Origin: Saccharothrix sp.
GTDB lineage: Bacteria; Actinomycetota; Actinomycetes; Mycobacteriales; Pseudonocardiaceae
DNA: 64,000 nt
Assembly (NCBI RefSeq): GCF_031180885.1
Contig: NZ_JAPSLK010000034.1
Location: 1 to 64,000, forward strand
Reading direction: 5' to 3'
Every line of letters starts with the position of its first letter. Within the stretch, counting starts at the first letter, position 1. The position numbers and the translations under genes are program-made. This document shows, piece by piece, positions 17,393 to 26,526 of the stretch. Below the pieces are notes generated by a model. That model did not search any database. It had not been told where the DNA came from and saw nothing but the letters and a program-made list of their open reading frames with translations.

Positions 17393-18525
17393 ATGGAGCC
17401 CTTCACCATCGCCATCCCCGAAGCCGACCTCGACGACCTGCGCGACTGCCTCGCGCGCACCCGCTGGACCACCGACCTGCCCGGCGTCGGCTGGAGCCGC
17501 GGCGTCCCGTGAGCTACCTCAAGGACCTGGCCGAGTACTGGCGCGAGTCCTACGACTGGCGCGTCCACGAGCGCGAGCTGAACCAGTACCCCCAGTTCAC
17601 CACCGAGATCGACGGCCAGAACATCCACTTCCTGCACGTCCGCTCGCCCGAACCGGACGCGCTGCCGCTGGTCCTGACCCACGGCTGGCCCGGCTCGATC
17701 GTCGAGTTCCTCCAAGTCATCGGCCCGCTCACCGACCCGGCCGCACACGGCGGCGACCCCGCGGACGCCTTCCACCTGGTCGTCCCGTCCATCCCGGGCA
17801 CCGGCTTCTCCGGCCCCACCACCGAACCCGGCTGGGACACCAACCGCGTGACCAGGGCGTTCGCCGAGCTGATGGACCGCCTCGGCTACGACCGCTACGG
17901 CGCGCAGGGCGGCGACACCGGCGCGGTCATCTCGCCCGGCCTGGGTCGGCTCAACCCGGACAAGGTCGTCGGCGTGCACGCGAACGGCCTCACCGCGTTC
18001 TCCGACGTCGACCCGGACGTCGAGCTGACCGACGCCGAACGCGCCCGGCTGGCGCACCTGGAGTACCTGCGGACCGAGCAGTCCGGCTACGCGATGATCC
18101 AGGTCAGCCGCCCGCAGACGCTCGCGCACGGCCTGCACGACTCCCCGGTCGGCCAGCTGGCGTGGATCGTGGAGAAGTTCAAGGAGTGGACCGACCCGGC
18201 CGCCGAGCTGCCCGAGGACGCGGTGGACCGGGACCTGCTGCTGACCGACGTGACCCTGTACTGGCTGACCGGCACCGCCGGCTCATCGGCCAACAGCTAC
18301 TACGAGACCGCCCACGCCGGGGCCTGGGCGGCGGGGGAGAAGTCGCCGGTGCCGACCGGGGTGGCGGTGTTCCCGCTGGACACCTCGATCCGGCACACCC
18401 TCGACCGCGAGCACACCATCGTGCACTGGTCGGAGTTCGACCGCGGCGGCCACTTCGCCGCCATGGAGGCCCCGGACCTGCTGGTCGACGACGTCCGGGC
18501 GTTCTTCCGCGGGGTGCGCCCTTAG
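17393..18525 (+). pseudogene. Epoxide hydrolase split by a one-base frameshift
   Basis: An ATG at 17393 opens 39 codons of the epoxide hydrolase N-terminal domain (MEPFTIAIPEADLDDLRD ... GVGWSRGVP) and hits TGA at 17510-17512. The rest continues in the -1 frame from the overlapping GTG at 17509: SYLKDLAEYWRESYDW, HGWPGS (oxyanion loop), GGDTGAVIS (nucleophile Asp) and FDRGGHFAAMEAP (catalytic His), to 18525. Relatives read GVPLxYLKxLAEYW across this point, so one missing base in CCG(C)TGAGC explains the break. Either a real mutation, a sequencing error, or, less likely, two coupled peptides. The downstream part alone (338 aa) lacks the EHN lid segment. Confidence 0.85.
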
Positions 18526-18580
18526 TTGTCGTGGAGTCCCCACTAACCGACCCTTAACCGGGGTGTGTTGTGTGGTTCAC

Positions 18581-19195
18581 ATGCGGGTCGTCACGGCGGG
18601 CGGGCGTCGGGCGCTGTCGTTCGACGGCGCGGTGTTCCCGGTGCCCGCCGGGGTCTCCGACGAGGCCGCCCTGGTCCTGGGCGTCCACGGGGTCACCGCG
18701 TGGCACCTGCTGCGGACCTGCGCGCACCTCGAACCGGGCGAGGCGGTGGTCGTGCACGACGCCGCCGGGCCGGTCGGTGCGCTGGCCGTGCAGCTCGCGG
18801 TGAGCTTCGGCGCGGGCCGGGTGGTGGCCACCGCGACCACGCAGGCCCAGCGCCGGACGGCGTTGCGGCTCGGTGCGGACGTGGCCGTGTCGGCCGAGGT
18901 GGACGGGCTGACCGAGCGGCTGGTCGAGCACGGGCCGGTGGACGTCGTGCTGGACGCCCGGGGCGGCGAGGTGTTCGAGCGGTCGCTGGCGGCGCTGGCC
19001 CCGTTCGGGCGGATCGTCTGCTACGGCGAGCCGCCGGCGGTGGACCCGGTGCGGCTGCTGGGCGGGTCGCGCGCGGTGGTCGGGTTCCGCCTGGGCGATT
19101 GCGCCGACCGGCCGGGCATGGTCGCGTCGGCGTTGAGCGAGCTGATGGGGTTGACCGCGGCCGGGCGGCTCAGGCCCCGCGAGTCGAGTCGATAG
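18581..19195 (+). pseudogene. Zinc-type alcohol dehydrogenase / quinone oxidoreductase fragment
   Basis: 204 aa. Only the Rossmann NADP-binding half of a medium-chain dehydrogenase is present: VFPVPAGVSDEAALVLGVHG, then PGEAVVVHDAAGPVGALAVQ, LGADVAVS and VDVVLDARGGEVFERSL. The N-terminal GroES-like catalytic domain (about 120 residues) is absent and no trace of it is seen upstream. The C-terminus stops at RLRPRESSR, short of the usual end. An active enzyme is not expected. It lies between the frameshifted hydrolase and the fusion gene, in a run of damaged genes. Confidence 0.7.
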
Positions 19196-19204
19196 GGGAG
19201 CACC

Positions 19205-22200
19205 ATGCGCACCGCGTACACGACCTGCCCGCTGTGCGAGGCCACGTGCGGGCTGGAGCTGACCGTCGAGGGCGACCGGATCACACGGGTGCGCGGCGAC
19301 CGGGAGGACACCTTCAGCCGGGGGTTCCTGTGCCCCAAGGGCGCTTCGCTGGGCGCGTTGGACGCCGACCCGGACCGGTTGCGCACGCCGTTGGTCAAGC
19401 GGGACGGCGAGTTCGTGCCGGTCTCGTGGGACGAGGCGTTCGCCGTGGTGGACGAGCGGTTCAACGCCGTGGTGGCGGAGCACGGGCGGGACGCCGTCGC
19501 GGCTTACCTGGGCAACCCGAACGTGCACTCGCTGGCCGGTGGCCTGTACGCGGGGGCGTTGCGGAAAGCGTTGGGGTCGCGCAACATCTTCACCGCCTCG
19601 ACCGTCGACCAGATGCCCAAACACGTGTCGTCGGGGTACCTGTACGGCGGCATGTTCTCCATCCCGGTGCCGGACGTGGACCGCACCGACTTCCTGGTGC
19701 TGCTCGGCGCGGACCCGTTGTCCTCCAACGGGAGCCTGTGGACCGTGCCGGACGTGCCGACCCGGCTCAAGGACCTGCGGGCACGCGGCGGGACGTTCGT
19801 GGTGGTCGACCCCCGGCGCAGCCGCACCGCCGCGATGGCCGACCAGCACTTGACGATCCGGCCCGGCGCGGACGTGTTCCTGCTGCTGGCACTGGTGCAC
19901 GAGGTGTTCGCGGCCGGTCTGGTGGACCTGGGTCCGTTGTCCGAGCACGTTGTCGGTGTGGACGAGGTGCAGGCGCTGGTCGAGCCGTTCTCGCCGGAGG
20001 CGGTGTCGGCCCGGTGCGGGATCGCGGCCGGGGACATCCGCGACCTGGCGCACCGGTTCGCCCGCGCGCGGCGGGCCGTGGTGTACGGGCGGATCGGGAC
20101 GACGACGGTGGAGTTCGGCACGGTCGCGAGCTGGCTGGTGGACGTGCTCAACATCCTCACCGGCAACCTGGACCGGCCCGGCGGCGCGATGTTCCCGCTG
20201 CCCGCGCACACCCGCCGAGGTTCGGGGCGGGGCAAGGGTTTTACCACCGGGCGGTGGCACAGCCGGGTGCGCGGCCTGCCGGAGGTGGCGGGGGAGTTCC
20301 CGGCGGTGACGCTGGCGGACGAGATCGAGGCGCCCGGCCCCGGCCAAGTGCGGGCTTTGGTCACGGTGGCGGGCAACCCGGCGCTGTCCGTGCCCAACTC
20401 CGCCCGCCTCGACGCAGCTTTGTCCACTTTGGACTTCATGGTGTCGGTCGACCCGTACCTCAACGAGACGACCCGGCACGCGGACGTGATCCTGCCGCCG
20501 CCTCCGCCGAGCCAGCGGGCGCACTACGACCTCGCGTTCCTGTCGTTCACCGTGCGCAACGTGGTGAAGTACTCCCGCCCCGCGGTGCCGCTCGCTTCGG
20601 GAGCGCTCGACGAGTCCGAGATCTTCCTGCGCCTCACCGCGATCTTCGCCGGCCTCGGCCCCGATGCCGACCTGGACGCGCTGGTCGGCCTGTCCGGTCC
20701 CTCCGACCTGACCCGCGAGGAACGTCTGCTGGACGCGAAACTGCGCTCCGGTCCGTACGGTCTGTCCATTCAGGACCTGCTGGAGAACCCGCACGGCATG
20801 GACCTGGGGGCGTTGCGGAGCCGCGTCCCGGAGATCCTGCGGACCCCGTCCGGCCGGATCGAGCTGTGCCCGGAACCGATCGCGGCGGACCTGCCCCGTG
20901 TGCGGGCGGCGCTCGATTCTTTGCCCGACGACCTGGTACTGATCGGCCGGAGGCACTTGCGCACCAACAACTCCTGGATGCACAACGTGCCCGCGCTGGT
21001 GAAGGGCAGGCTGTGCACGCTCCTGGTCAACCCGTCCGACGCCACCCGGCTCGGCCTCGCCGACGGCGGCACGGCGGAGGTGTCGTCACGGGTCGGCAAG
21101 GTCGAGGTGACGGTCGAGGTCACGCCGGACATGGCACAGGGCGTGGTCTCCATGCCCCACGGCTGGGGCCACGACCGACCCGGGACGCGCCTGTCCGTGG
21201 CCCGTGAACACGCCGGCGTGAACGTCAATCTGTTGACCGACGATCTCCGCTTGGACCCGCTGTCCGGCACCGCCGTCCTGAACGGAGTGGAAGTGGACGT
21301 ACAACCGACCCATGGCGAGGCCGCGTCGGCTCGTCGCGGTGCGTTTCCCGACGATCACGCTTTTCGATCGGCGGGAAACGCGGCGCGACGAGCCGACCTT
21401 CCGGCGGCCTCGCCCGCCGCGACGAAGTCGCGGCCATTGAACACAGCCGACCTGCCGTTCCTGGCCGCCCAGTTGCACGACGGCCGCACCGCGTGGCGCA
21501 GCAAGGGCGCGGACGGATGGGTGGACCGGTCCTTCACCGAGGTCGCCGAGTGGGTGATGGACCTCGCCTCCGGCCTCGTGCACCGCGGCATCGCGCCCAG
21601 CGACCGGGTGGCCGTGCTGTCCGAGACGCGCCCCGAGTGGTCGGCCGTGGGCCTCGCGGTGCTGGCCGCGGGCGGGGTCGTGGTGCCGATCTACCCGTCC
21701 AGCGCGCCCGAGGAGTGCGCGTGGATCATCTCCGACTCCGGCGCGGTGCTCCTGGTCGCGGAGAACTCGGCGCAGCGGGCGAAGGTCGAGTCGATTCGCG
21801 CGGAAGTGCCGTCCCTGCGCGAGATCGTGGTCATCGAGGAGGACCTGGCGGAGGTGGCGTCCGCCGGTCGGACCTCCCCGCTGCCCGCCGAGCTGGACGC
21901 GCGGCGCGCCGCGATCGACCCCGACTCGCCGTCGGTGATCATCTACACGTCCGGCACCACCGGTCCGCCCAAGGGCTGCGTGCTGACCCACACCAACTGG
22001 CTCACCATGTGCCGGCTCACCGAAGAGCTGTCGTACGTGGTGTCCCACGACGTGGTGTACCTGTTCCTGCCGCTGGCGCACGTGTTCGCGCAGATCGTGC
22101 AGTTGTCCGCGCTGTACGTCGGTGCGACGCTGGTGTTCTTCGGCGGTGACGTGTCCCGGATCGTGCCCGAGCTGGCCGAGGTGCGGCCGACGTTCCTGCC

Positions 22201-23164
22201 GTCCGTGCCGCGGATCTTCGAGAAGATCTACACGGTGGCGTCGGCCGGCGTGCCGGAGGAGAAGCTGAAGCAGGCCGTCCACATCGGACTCTCCGTTCGC
22301 CGGTTGCGCGCTGCGGGGCAAGAGGTCCCGGCCGACCTCCAGACGGCGTTCGACCAGGTGGACCCGGAGTTCGCGCGCGTGCGGGCGATCTTCGGCGGGC
22401 GGCTGCGGCAGGCGTTGTCCGGTGCGGCCCCGATCTCGGTGGAGGTGCTGGAGTTCTTCACCGCGGCGGGCGCGCCGGTGCTGGAGGGGTACGGGATGAG
22501 CGAGTCGACCGGCGTCGGCACGGTCAACACCCTGTCCCGGCACCGCCTGGGCACGGTGGGCGCGTTCGGCATCGCGGGCCTGGAGCTGCGCATCGCCGAC
22601 GACGGTGAGATCCTCATGCGCGGACCGCACGTGTTCGCGGGCTACTGGAACAACCCGGCCGCCACCGCCGCCGTGCTCACCGACGGCTGGCTGCACACCG
22701 GGGACCTGGGCGAGGTCGACGAGGACGGTTTCGTGAAGATCACCGGGCGGAAGAAGGACATCATCATCACCGCCGGCGGCAAGAACATCGCGCCCGCCAA
22801 CGTGGAGAACCAGTTGCGGCAGTCCCGGTGGGTGTCGCACGCCGTGGTGTACGGGGACCGGCGGCCGTACCTGGTCGCGCTGATCACGTTGGACCAGGAC
22901 GAGGTCGCGCCGTGGGCGGCGGAACGCGGCCTGCCCACCGACCTCCCGTCGCTGGCCGCGTCGCCCGAGGTGCGGGAGCTGATCCAGGGCGTGGTGGACG
23001 AGGCCAACTCCCACTTCGCCCACGTGTCCCAGGTCAAGCGCTTCGCGATCCTGGACCGCGACCTGACCCAGGACACCGGTGAGCTGACGCCGACGCTGAA
23101 GGTGAAGCGCAACGTCGTGCACACCACCCACGCCCAGACCTACGACGCGCTCTACGAGGGCTAA
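19205..23164 (+). CDS. Molybdopterin oxidoreductase fused to long-chain acyl-CoA ligase through a palindromic repeat
   Basis: 1319 aa, ATG after GGGGAGC. Residues 1-703 are a complete molybdopterin oxidoreductase (FdhF/NarB type): [4Fe-4S] ligands C8, C11, C15, C43, then DVILPPPPPS and a C-terminal molydopterin-binding domain ending near LNGVEVDVQP. Residues about 704-737 are encoded by repeat family 1 copy B and have low-complexity Arg/Ala composition. From about residue 745 a complete FAA1-like AMP-dependent ligase follows (LPFLAAQLHDGRTAWRSK, P-loop YTSGTTGPPKG near 914, GYGMSESTG, TGDLGEVDEDGF, GRKKDIIITAGGKNI). Normally these are separate proteins. A TTG at 21437 could restart the ligase but has no clear ribosome site. 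Either a true fusion, or two genes whose separating stop was lost when the repeat arrived. The stop interlocks with the convergent dehydratase gene. Confidence 0.85.
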   Translation: MRTAYTTCPLCEATCGLELTVEGDRITRVRGDREDTFSRGFLCPKGASLGALDADPDRLRTPLVKRDGEFVPVSWDEAFAVVDERFNAVVAEHGRDAVAAYLGNPNVHSLAGGLYAGALRKALGSRNIFTASTVDQMPKHVSSGYLYGGMFSIPVPDVDRTDFLVLLGADPLSSNGSLWTVPDVPTRLKDLRARGGTFVVVDPRRSRTAAMADQHLTIRPGADVFLLLALVHEVFAAGLVDLGPLSEHVVGVDEVQALVEPFSPEAVSARCGIAAGDIRDLAHRFARARRAVVYGRIGTTTVEFGTVASWLVDVLNILTGNLDRPGGAMFPLPAHTRRGSGRGKGFTTGRWHSRVRGLPEVAGEFPAVTLADEIEAPGPGQVRALVTVAGNPALSVPNSARLDAALSTLDFMVSVDPYLNETTRHADVILPPPPPSQRAHYDLAFLSFTVRNVVKYSRPAVPLASGALDESEIFLRLTAIFAGLGPDADLDALVGLSGPSDLTREERLLDAKLRSGPYGLSIQDLLENPHGMDLGALRSRVPEILRTPSGRIELCPEPIAADLPRVRAALDSLPDDLVLIGRRHLRTNNSWMHNVPALVKGRLCTLLVNPSDATRLGLADGGTAEVSSRVGKVEVTVEVTPDMAQGVVSMPHGWGHDRPGTRLSVAREHAGVNVNLLTDDLRLDPLSGTAVLNGVEVDVQPTHGEAASARRGAFPDDHAFRSAGNAARRADLPAASPAATKSRPLNTADLPFLAAQLHDGRTAWRSKGADGWVDRSFTEVAEWVMDLASGLVHRGIAPSDRVAVLSETRPEWSAVGLAVLAAGGVVVPIYPSSAPEECAWIISDSGAVLLVAENSAQRAKVESIRAEVPSLREIVVIEEDLAEVASAGRTSPLPAELDARRAAIDPDSPSVIIYTSGTTGPPKGCVLTHTNWLTMCRLTEELSYVVSHDVVYLFLPLAHVFAQIVQLSALYVGATLVFFGGDVSRIVPELAEVRPTFLPSVPRIFEKIYTVASAGVPEEKLKQAVHIGLSVRRLRAAGQEVPADLQTAFDQVDPEFARVRAIFGGRLRQALSGAAPISVEVLEFFTAAGAPVLEGYGMSESTGVGTVNTLSRHRLGTVGAFGIAGLELRIADDGEILMRGPHVFAGYWNNPAATAAVLTDGWLHTGDLGEVDEDGFVKITGRKKDIIITAGGKNIAPANVENQLRQSRWVSHAVVYGDRRPYLVALITLDQDEVAPWAAERGLPTDLPSLAASPEVRELIQGVVDEANSHFAHVSQVKRFAILDRDLTQDTGELTPTLKVKRNVVHTTHAQTYDALYEG
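21314..21414. repeat. Palindromic repeat family 1, copy B, inside the fusion ORF
   Basis: 101 bp, opposite orientation to copy A at 4230. Outer arms GGCGAGGCC ... GGCCTCGCC with TCGGCTCGTCGCG / CGCGACGAGCCGA; the extra CTTCCGGCGG segment here sits on the 3' arm, matching the bulge on the 5' arm of copy A. The inner stem is GCGTTTCCCG (21341-21350) with CGGGAAACGC (21372-21381). It is read through in frame without a stop and forms the linker between two enzyme domains. Confidence 0.85.
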
Positions 23165-24900
23165 CCGGGGTCGGCCGCCGGGTTGTCCCCTTCCCGGGCC
23201 AGGAACTCGAAGTCGCAACCCTGGTCGGCCTGCGTGACGTGTTCCTGGTAGAGCGCGCCGTAACCCCGTTCGAACACCGGCGCGGGCGGTGTCCACTCCG
23301 CCCGCCGCCGGGCCAGTTCGACGTCGGGCACCTCCAGCCGCAGCACGCGGGCGGGCACGTCGAGCGTGATGAGGTCCCCGTCGCGGACGAGTGCCAGCGG
23401 CCCGCCGACGTGGGCCTCCGGTGCGACGTGCAGGACGCACGCCCCGTACGAGGTGCCGCTCATCCGGGCGTCGGAGATGCGCACCATGTCCCGGACGCCT
23501 TGTTCCAGCAGCCTGCGGGGGATGGGCAGCATCCCGTACTCCGGCATGCCCGGCCCGCCCTTGGGTCCGGCACCCGCTAGCACGATCACGGAGTCGGCCG
23601 TGGCATCCACCTCGTCGATCCGTTCGAGCAGGTCGCGGTAGCCGTGGAAGACGAGCGCGGGACCGGTGTGCCGCAACAGTTCCGGCGACGCGGCCACGTG
23701 CTTGATCACCGCGCCGTCCGGGGCGAGGTTGCCGCGCAGCACGGCCAGTCCACCGTCATTGGCAAGCGGCCGGTCCAACGGCCGGATGACTTCGGGGTCG
23801 TGGACCTCACCGATTTCGTCCCCAAAACGCCCAGCCACCGTGGCCCGGTCGAGGTGCAGCCGTCCGGCGAGCCGGGAAGCAAGACCAGGCAGCCCACCCG
23901 CGTAGTAGAAGTCCTCCATCAGGAACCGCCCACCCGGCTGGACATCCGCCAGCACCGGCGTGTCCCGGGCCAGCCGGTCGAAGTCGTCCAGCGACAGCGG
24001 CACCCCCGCCCGCCCCGCCATGGCGATCAGGTGGATGACTGCGTTGGTAGACCCGCCAAGCGCCAACACAACCCTCACCGCATCCTGAAACGCCTCCGCA
24101 CCAGCGATCTTCTTGATCGTTGTCCCTTCCCACACCAACCCCACCGCCCGGGCTCCGGACGCCGCCGCCATCCGGTGATGCGCCGAGTCGACCGCAGGCA
24201 CCGACGACGCCCCAGGCAGGCTGAGCCCCAGCACCTCCACCGCGGCGGTCATGGTGGACGCCGTCCCCATCGTCATGCACGTGCCCGGCGACCTCGCCAG
24301 CCCTTCCTCCAGCTCACCCCACTCCCGGTCCCCGATCACCCCCGCACGCTTGTCGTCCCAGTAACGCCACATGTCCGTGCCACTGCCCAGCGTCCGCCCA
24401 CGCCAGTTGCCACGCAGCATCGGCCCAGCAGGCACGAACACCGCAGGAACATCAGCGGAGAGCGCTCCCATGACCAGTCCGGGCGTGGTCTTGTCGCACC
24501 CGCCCATCAGCACTACCCCGTCAACGGGATAAGACCGGATGATCTCCTCGACTTCCATCGCAAGCATGTTCCGGTACAACATGGGCGTCGGCTTCTGGAA
24601 CGTCTCCGACAGCGTGGAAACCGGGAACTCCACCGGATAACCACCCGCCTGCCACACCCCACGCGCGACCTCTTGCGCCCGTTCCCGCAGGTGCATGTGG
24701 CACGGGTTGATACCGCTCCACGTGTTGAGGATCCCGATCACCGGCTTACCCAGGTGCTCTTCGGCCCCGATCCCCAACTGCCGCGTCCGCGCCCGATGAC
24801 TGAACGCCCGCAGCCCGTCCCCACCAAACCACTTGTGACTCCGCAGGTCCTCCGCCCGCAAGCGCCGCTCTTCCGGCTCCTCCGGTGTCAGGCCGCCCAC
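23161..24900 (-). CDS. IlvD/Edd family dehydratase, probably sugar-acid (arabonate-type) dehydratase
   Basis: 579 aa, GTG at 24900 behind GGGAGG, overlapping the upstream gene by 13 bases. Iron-sulphur ligands typical of the family are present: INPCHMH, GGCDKTTPG and GTCMTMGTAST. The N-terminal HKWFGGDGLRAFSHRA fits the pentonate/hexonate dehydratase branch rather than dihydroxy-acid dehydratase for branched-chain amino acids. The neighbours (a DapA-family enzyme and a GntR regulator) support catabolism of an aldonic acid to a 2-keto-3-deoxy acid. The exact substrate cannot be read from sequence. Confidence 0.9.
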   Translation of the reverse strand: MGGLTPEEPEERRLRAEDLRSHKWFGGDGLRAFSHRARTRQLGIGAEEHLGKPVIGILNTWSGINPCHMHLRERAQEVARGVWQAGGYPVEFPVSTLSETFQKPTPMLYRNMLAMEVEEIIRSYPVDGVVLMGGCDKTTPGLVMGALSADVPAVFVPAGPMLRGNWRGRTLGSGTDMWRYWDDKRAGVIGDREWGELEEGLARSPGTCMTMGTASTMTAAVEVLGLSLPGASSVPAVDSAHHRMAAASGARAVGLVWEGTTIKKIAGAEAFQDAVRVVLALGGSTNAVIHLIAMAGRAGVPLSLDDFDRLARDTPVLADVQPGGRFLMEDFYYAGGLPGLASRLAGRLHLDRATVAGRFGDEIGEVHDPEVIRPLDRPLANDGGLAVLRGNLAPDGAVIKHVAASPELLRHTGPALVFHGYRDLLERIDEVDATADSVIVLAGAGPKGGPGMPEYGMLPIPRRLLEQGVRDMVRISDARMSGTSYGACVLHVAPEAHVGGPLALVRDGDLITLDVPARVLRLEVPDVELARRRAEWTPPAPVFERGYGALYQEHVTQADQGCDFEFLAREGDNPAADPG

Positions 24901-25760
24901 GTGGCAAGCACCTCCCGAACCACCGCCCGATCCACCTCTCCCAACACGTGCCCCGGCGGCCGAACGTCCCGCCGACAGACCCCGAGCTGCGCCAGCGCTT
25001 CCTTCACCACCGCAACGTTGTTCGCACCCCCGTCAACCGCCCGCAACTCCTCGAACTGCCTTATCCGCCCCCAAATCCCACCCGTGTCCTCGCCGGCTTC
25101 CAGGAGTTCGAACATGCGCAGCGACATCTCGGGAACCACGTTCGCCAACCCGGAGGTGAACCCCGTCGCCCCGTAGGCGAAGTACCCGGGCGCGGACAAC
25201 TCCGCCAACCCGGCCACCCACACCAGCCGATCGATCCCCGAATCCCGCGCAGCACAAGCGAACCGCACCGGATCCGCCACCGCGTACTTCACACCCACCA
25301 CGTTGTCGCAGGCCCCCGCCAAAGCACCGATCTGCGCACCCCCGATCCGCGCATCCCGCACATACGGCACAACCGCCAACGAGGGAACCGCATCCGCGAT
25401 CACGCGGTGGTACTCAACCCAGCCATCCAAGGACAGATAGGGATGCGCCGGCTGATGCACCATCACCCCATCAAGCCCTCGCCGCTCGGCGTACTCGGCC
25501 AGCCTCACCGCCGTGCCCAAGTCGTGCCCAACCCCGCACAACCTCATCGCGTCCGCGCCCGCCACCACATCAACCGCCGTCCGACACTCCTCTGCGGACA
25601 ACGTGTAGAACTCGCTGGTGTTGCCGTTGACGGTCACCGCGTGCACTCCCGCGAGCCTCCCCACCACCCTCTCGTAGGCGGGAACATCCACCGACCCGTC
25701 TTCGTCAAACGGCGTCACCGTGATCGCAACGACTCCGCTCAACCCCTCAGTTGCCACCAC
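24888..25760 (-). CDS. DapA-family lyase/dehydratase (keto-deoxy sugar acid type)
   Basis: 290 aa, GTG at 25760 (a GTG directly after it is equivalent) with GAGGAG upstream. The TIM barrel of the N-acetylneuraminate lyase/DHDPS family is recognised by GNTSEFYTLSAEE, the Tyr in VPYVRD and the Schiff-base Lys in VVGVKYAV. It is likely to act on the 2-keto-3-deoxy acid made by the IlvD/Edd enzyme, either cleaving it or dehydrating it to a semialdehyde. Genes overlap on both sides (14 and 13 bases), so the three are translationally coupled. Confidence 0.88.
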   Translation of the reverse strand: MVATEGLSGVVAITVTPFDEDGSVDVPAYERVVGRLAGVHAVTVNGNTSEFYTLSAEECRTAVDVVAGADAMRLCGVGHDLGTAVRLAEYAERRGLDGVMVHQPAHPYLSLDGWVEYHRVIADAVPSLAVVPYVRDARIGGAQIGALAGACDNVVGVKYAVADPVRFACAARDSGIDRLVWVAGLAELSAPGYFAYGATGFTSGLANVVPEMSLRMFELLEAGEDTGGIWGRIRQFEELRAVDGGANNVAVVKEALAQLGVCRRDVRPPGHVLGEVDRAVVREVLATWAA

Positions 25761-26412
25761 AGCACTCCTCGAATGTCCGGGCGAACCGCTCGATGTGCTC
25801 CTTCAACAGTCCTGCGGCGATCATGCCGAGCCCCCGTTCGGCCGCGTCCAGGATCTGCCGGTGCTCCTGCGCCTCCGCCGCCCAGGTGTCCGAGAGCCCC
25901 CACCCGACCCGCGAGATCAACGCCGTCCGATCACTCAGCCCATCAAGAACTTCCACGAGCAGCGGATTCCCACACCCCGCATAAAGCGCCCGATGAAACT
26001 CCCTATTAGCCAAACTCCTCCCCCCACCACCTTCACCGGCCGCCTCGGCCTCCTCCAACGCCCGCCGCGCCCCTTCAACCAACTCCCGCCGGGACCCCTC
26101 ATCCCCCCGCTCAACCGACCTCCGAAGCGCCTCCGGCTCCAACAACAGCCGCACGTCGTAAACCGACCGCACCAGTTCAACATCGACTTCGCGAACCGAG
26201 ACGCCCTTGTAGTCGCTGATGGTCACCAGCCCCGACCCGCCCAGCAGCTTCAGCGCTTCCCGCACCGGCGTCTTGGACACCCCGAACCCAGCCGCCAGCT
26301 CCGCCTCCACCAGCGGACGCCCGGGCGGCAGGTCCCCGCTCAAGATCCCCGCCCGTATCGCGTTCACCACGAACTCCGTCCGCGACCGAGGCGGCCCAGC
26401 GTCATACATCAT
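25747..26412 (-). CDS. GntR/FadR family regulator of the sugar-acid operon
   Basis: 221 aa. N-terminal winged helix (AIRAGILSGDLPPGRPLVEAE ... VSKTPVREALKLLGGSGLV) and C-terminal FCD domain with metal-binding residues (EFHRALYAGCGNPLL, EHRQILDA). First gene of the operon, so autoregulation is likely. Start ATG at 26412 with a second ATG right after. The sequence TAGTAT lies seven bases before the start on the minus strand, consistent with a leaderless transcript. Confidence 0.93.
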   Translation of the reverse strand: MMYDAGPPRSRTEFVVNAIRAGILSGDLPPGRPLVEAELAAGFGVSKTPVREALKLLGGSGLVTISDYKGVSVREVDVELVRSVYDVRLLLEPEALRRSVERGDEGSRRELVEGARRALEEAEAAGEGGGGRSLANREFHRALYAGCGNPLLVEVLDGLSDRTALISRVGWGLSDTWAAEAQEHRQILDAAERGLGMIAAGLLKEHIERFARTFEECCGGN

Positions 26413-26427
26413 ATCTCAGATACTATC
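26412..26427 (-). promoter_or_regulatory. Candidate promoter/operator of the GntR operon
   Basis: TATCT-C-AGATA (26412-26422) is a perfect 11-bp palindrome overlapping a -10-like TAGTAT on the minus strand and touching the start codon. A GntR dimer bound here would block transcription. Inference from symmetry and position. Confidence 0.4.
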
Positions 26428-26458
26428 CGCCCTGGCCCCAAACTGGCCCCGTCTCATT

Positions 26459-26486
26459 TGAACCCTCTGCTCCCCACCCCCGTGTC
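26459..26486 (+). promoter_or_regulatory. ECF-type promoter, TGAACC-N16-CGTGTC
   Basis: TGAACC at 26459-26464 and CGTGTC at 26481-26486 with a 16-base spacer. Identical hexamers and spacing occur before the ECF sigma gene at 28956-28983. The motif is like that known for mycobacterial SigL. It should drive the membrane protein at 26589 and perhaps the DUF1996 gene. Confidence 0.65.
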
Positions 26487-26526
26487 TGCTGCGCGTCCAC
26501 CCGCCGGGACACCTCAGGAGCAGCTG

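Noticed and set aside
17509..17515. Programmed -1 frameshift in the epoxide hydrolase
   Set aside because: No slippery heptamer or following structure; a single-base loss explains it better.
21086..23440. Long minus-strand frame opposite the acyl-CoA ligase
   Set aside because: Arg/His/Gly-rich shadow of the ligase with no domain.
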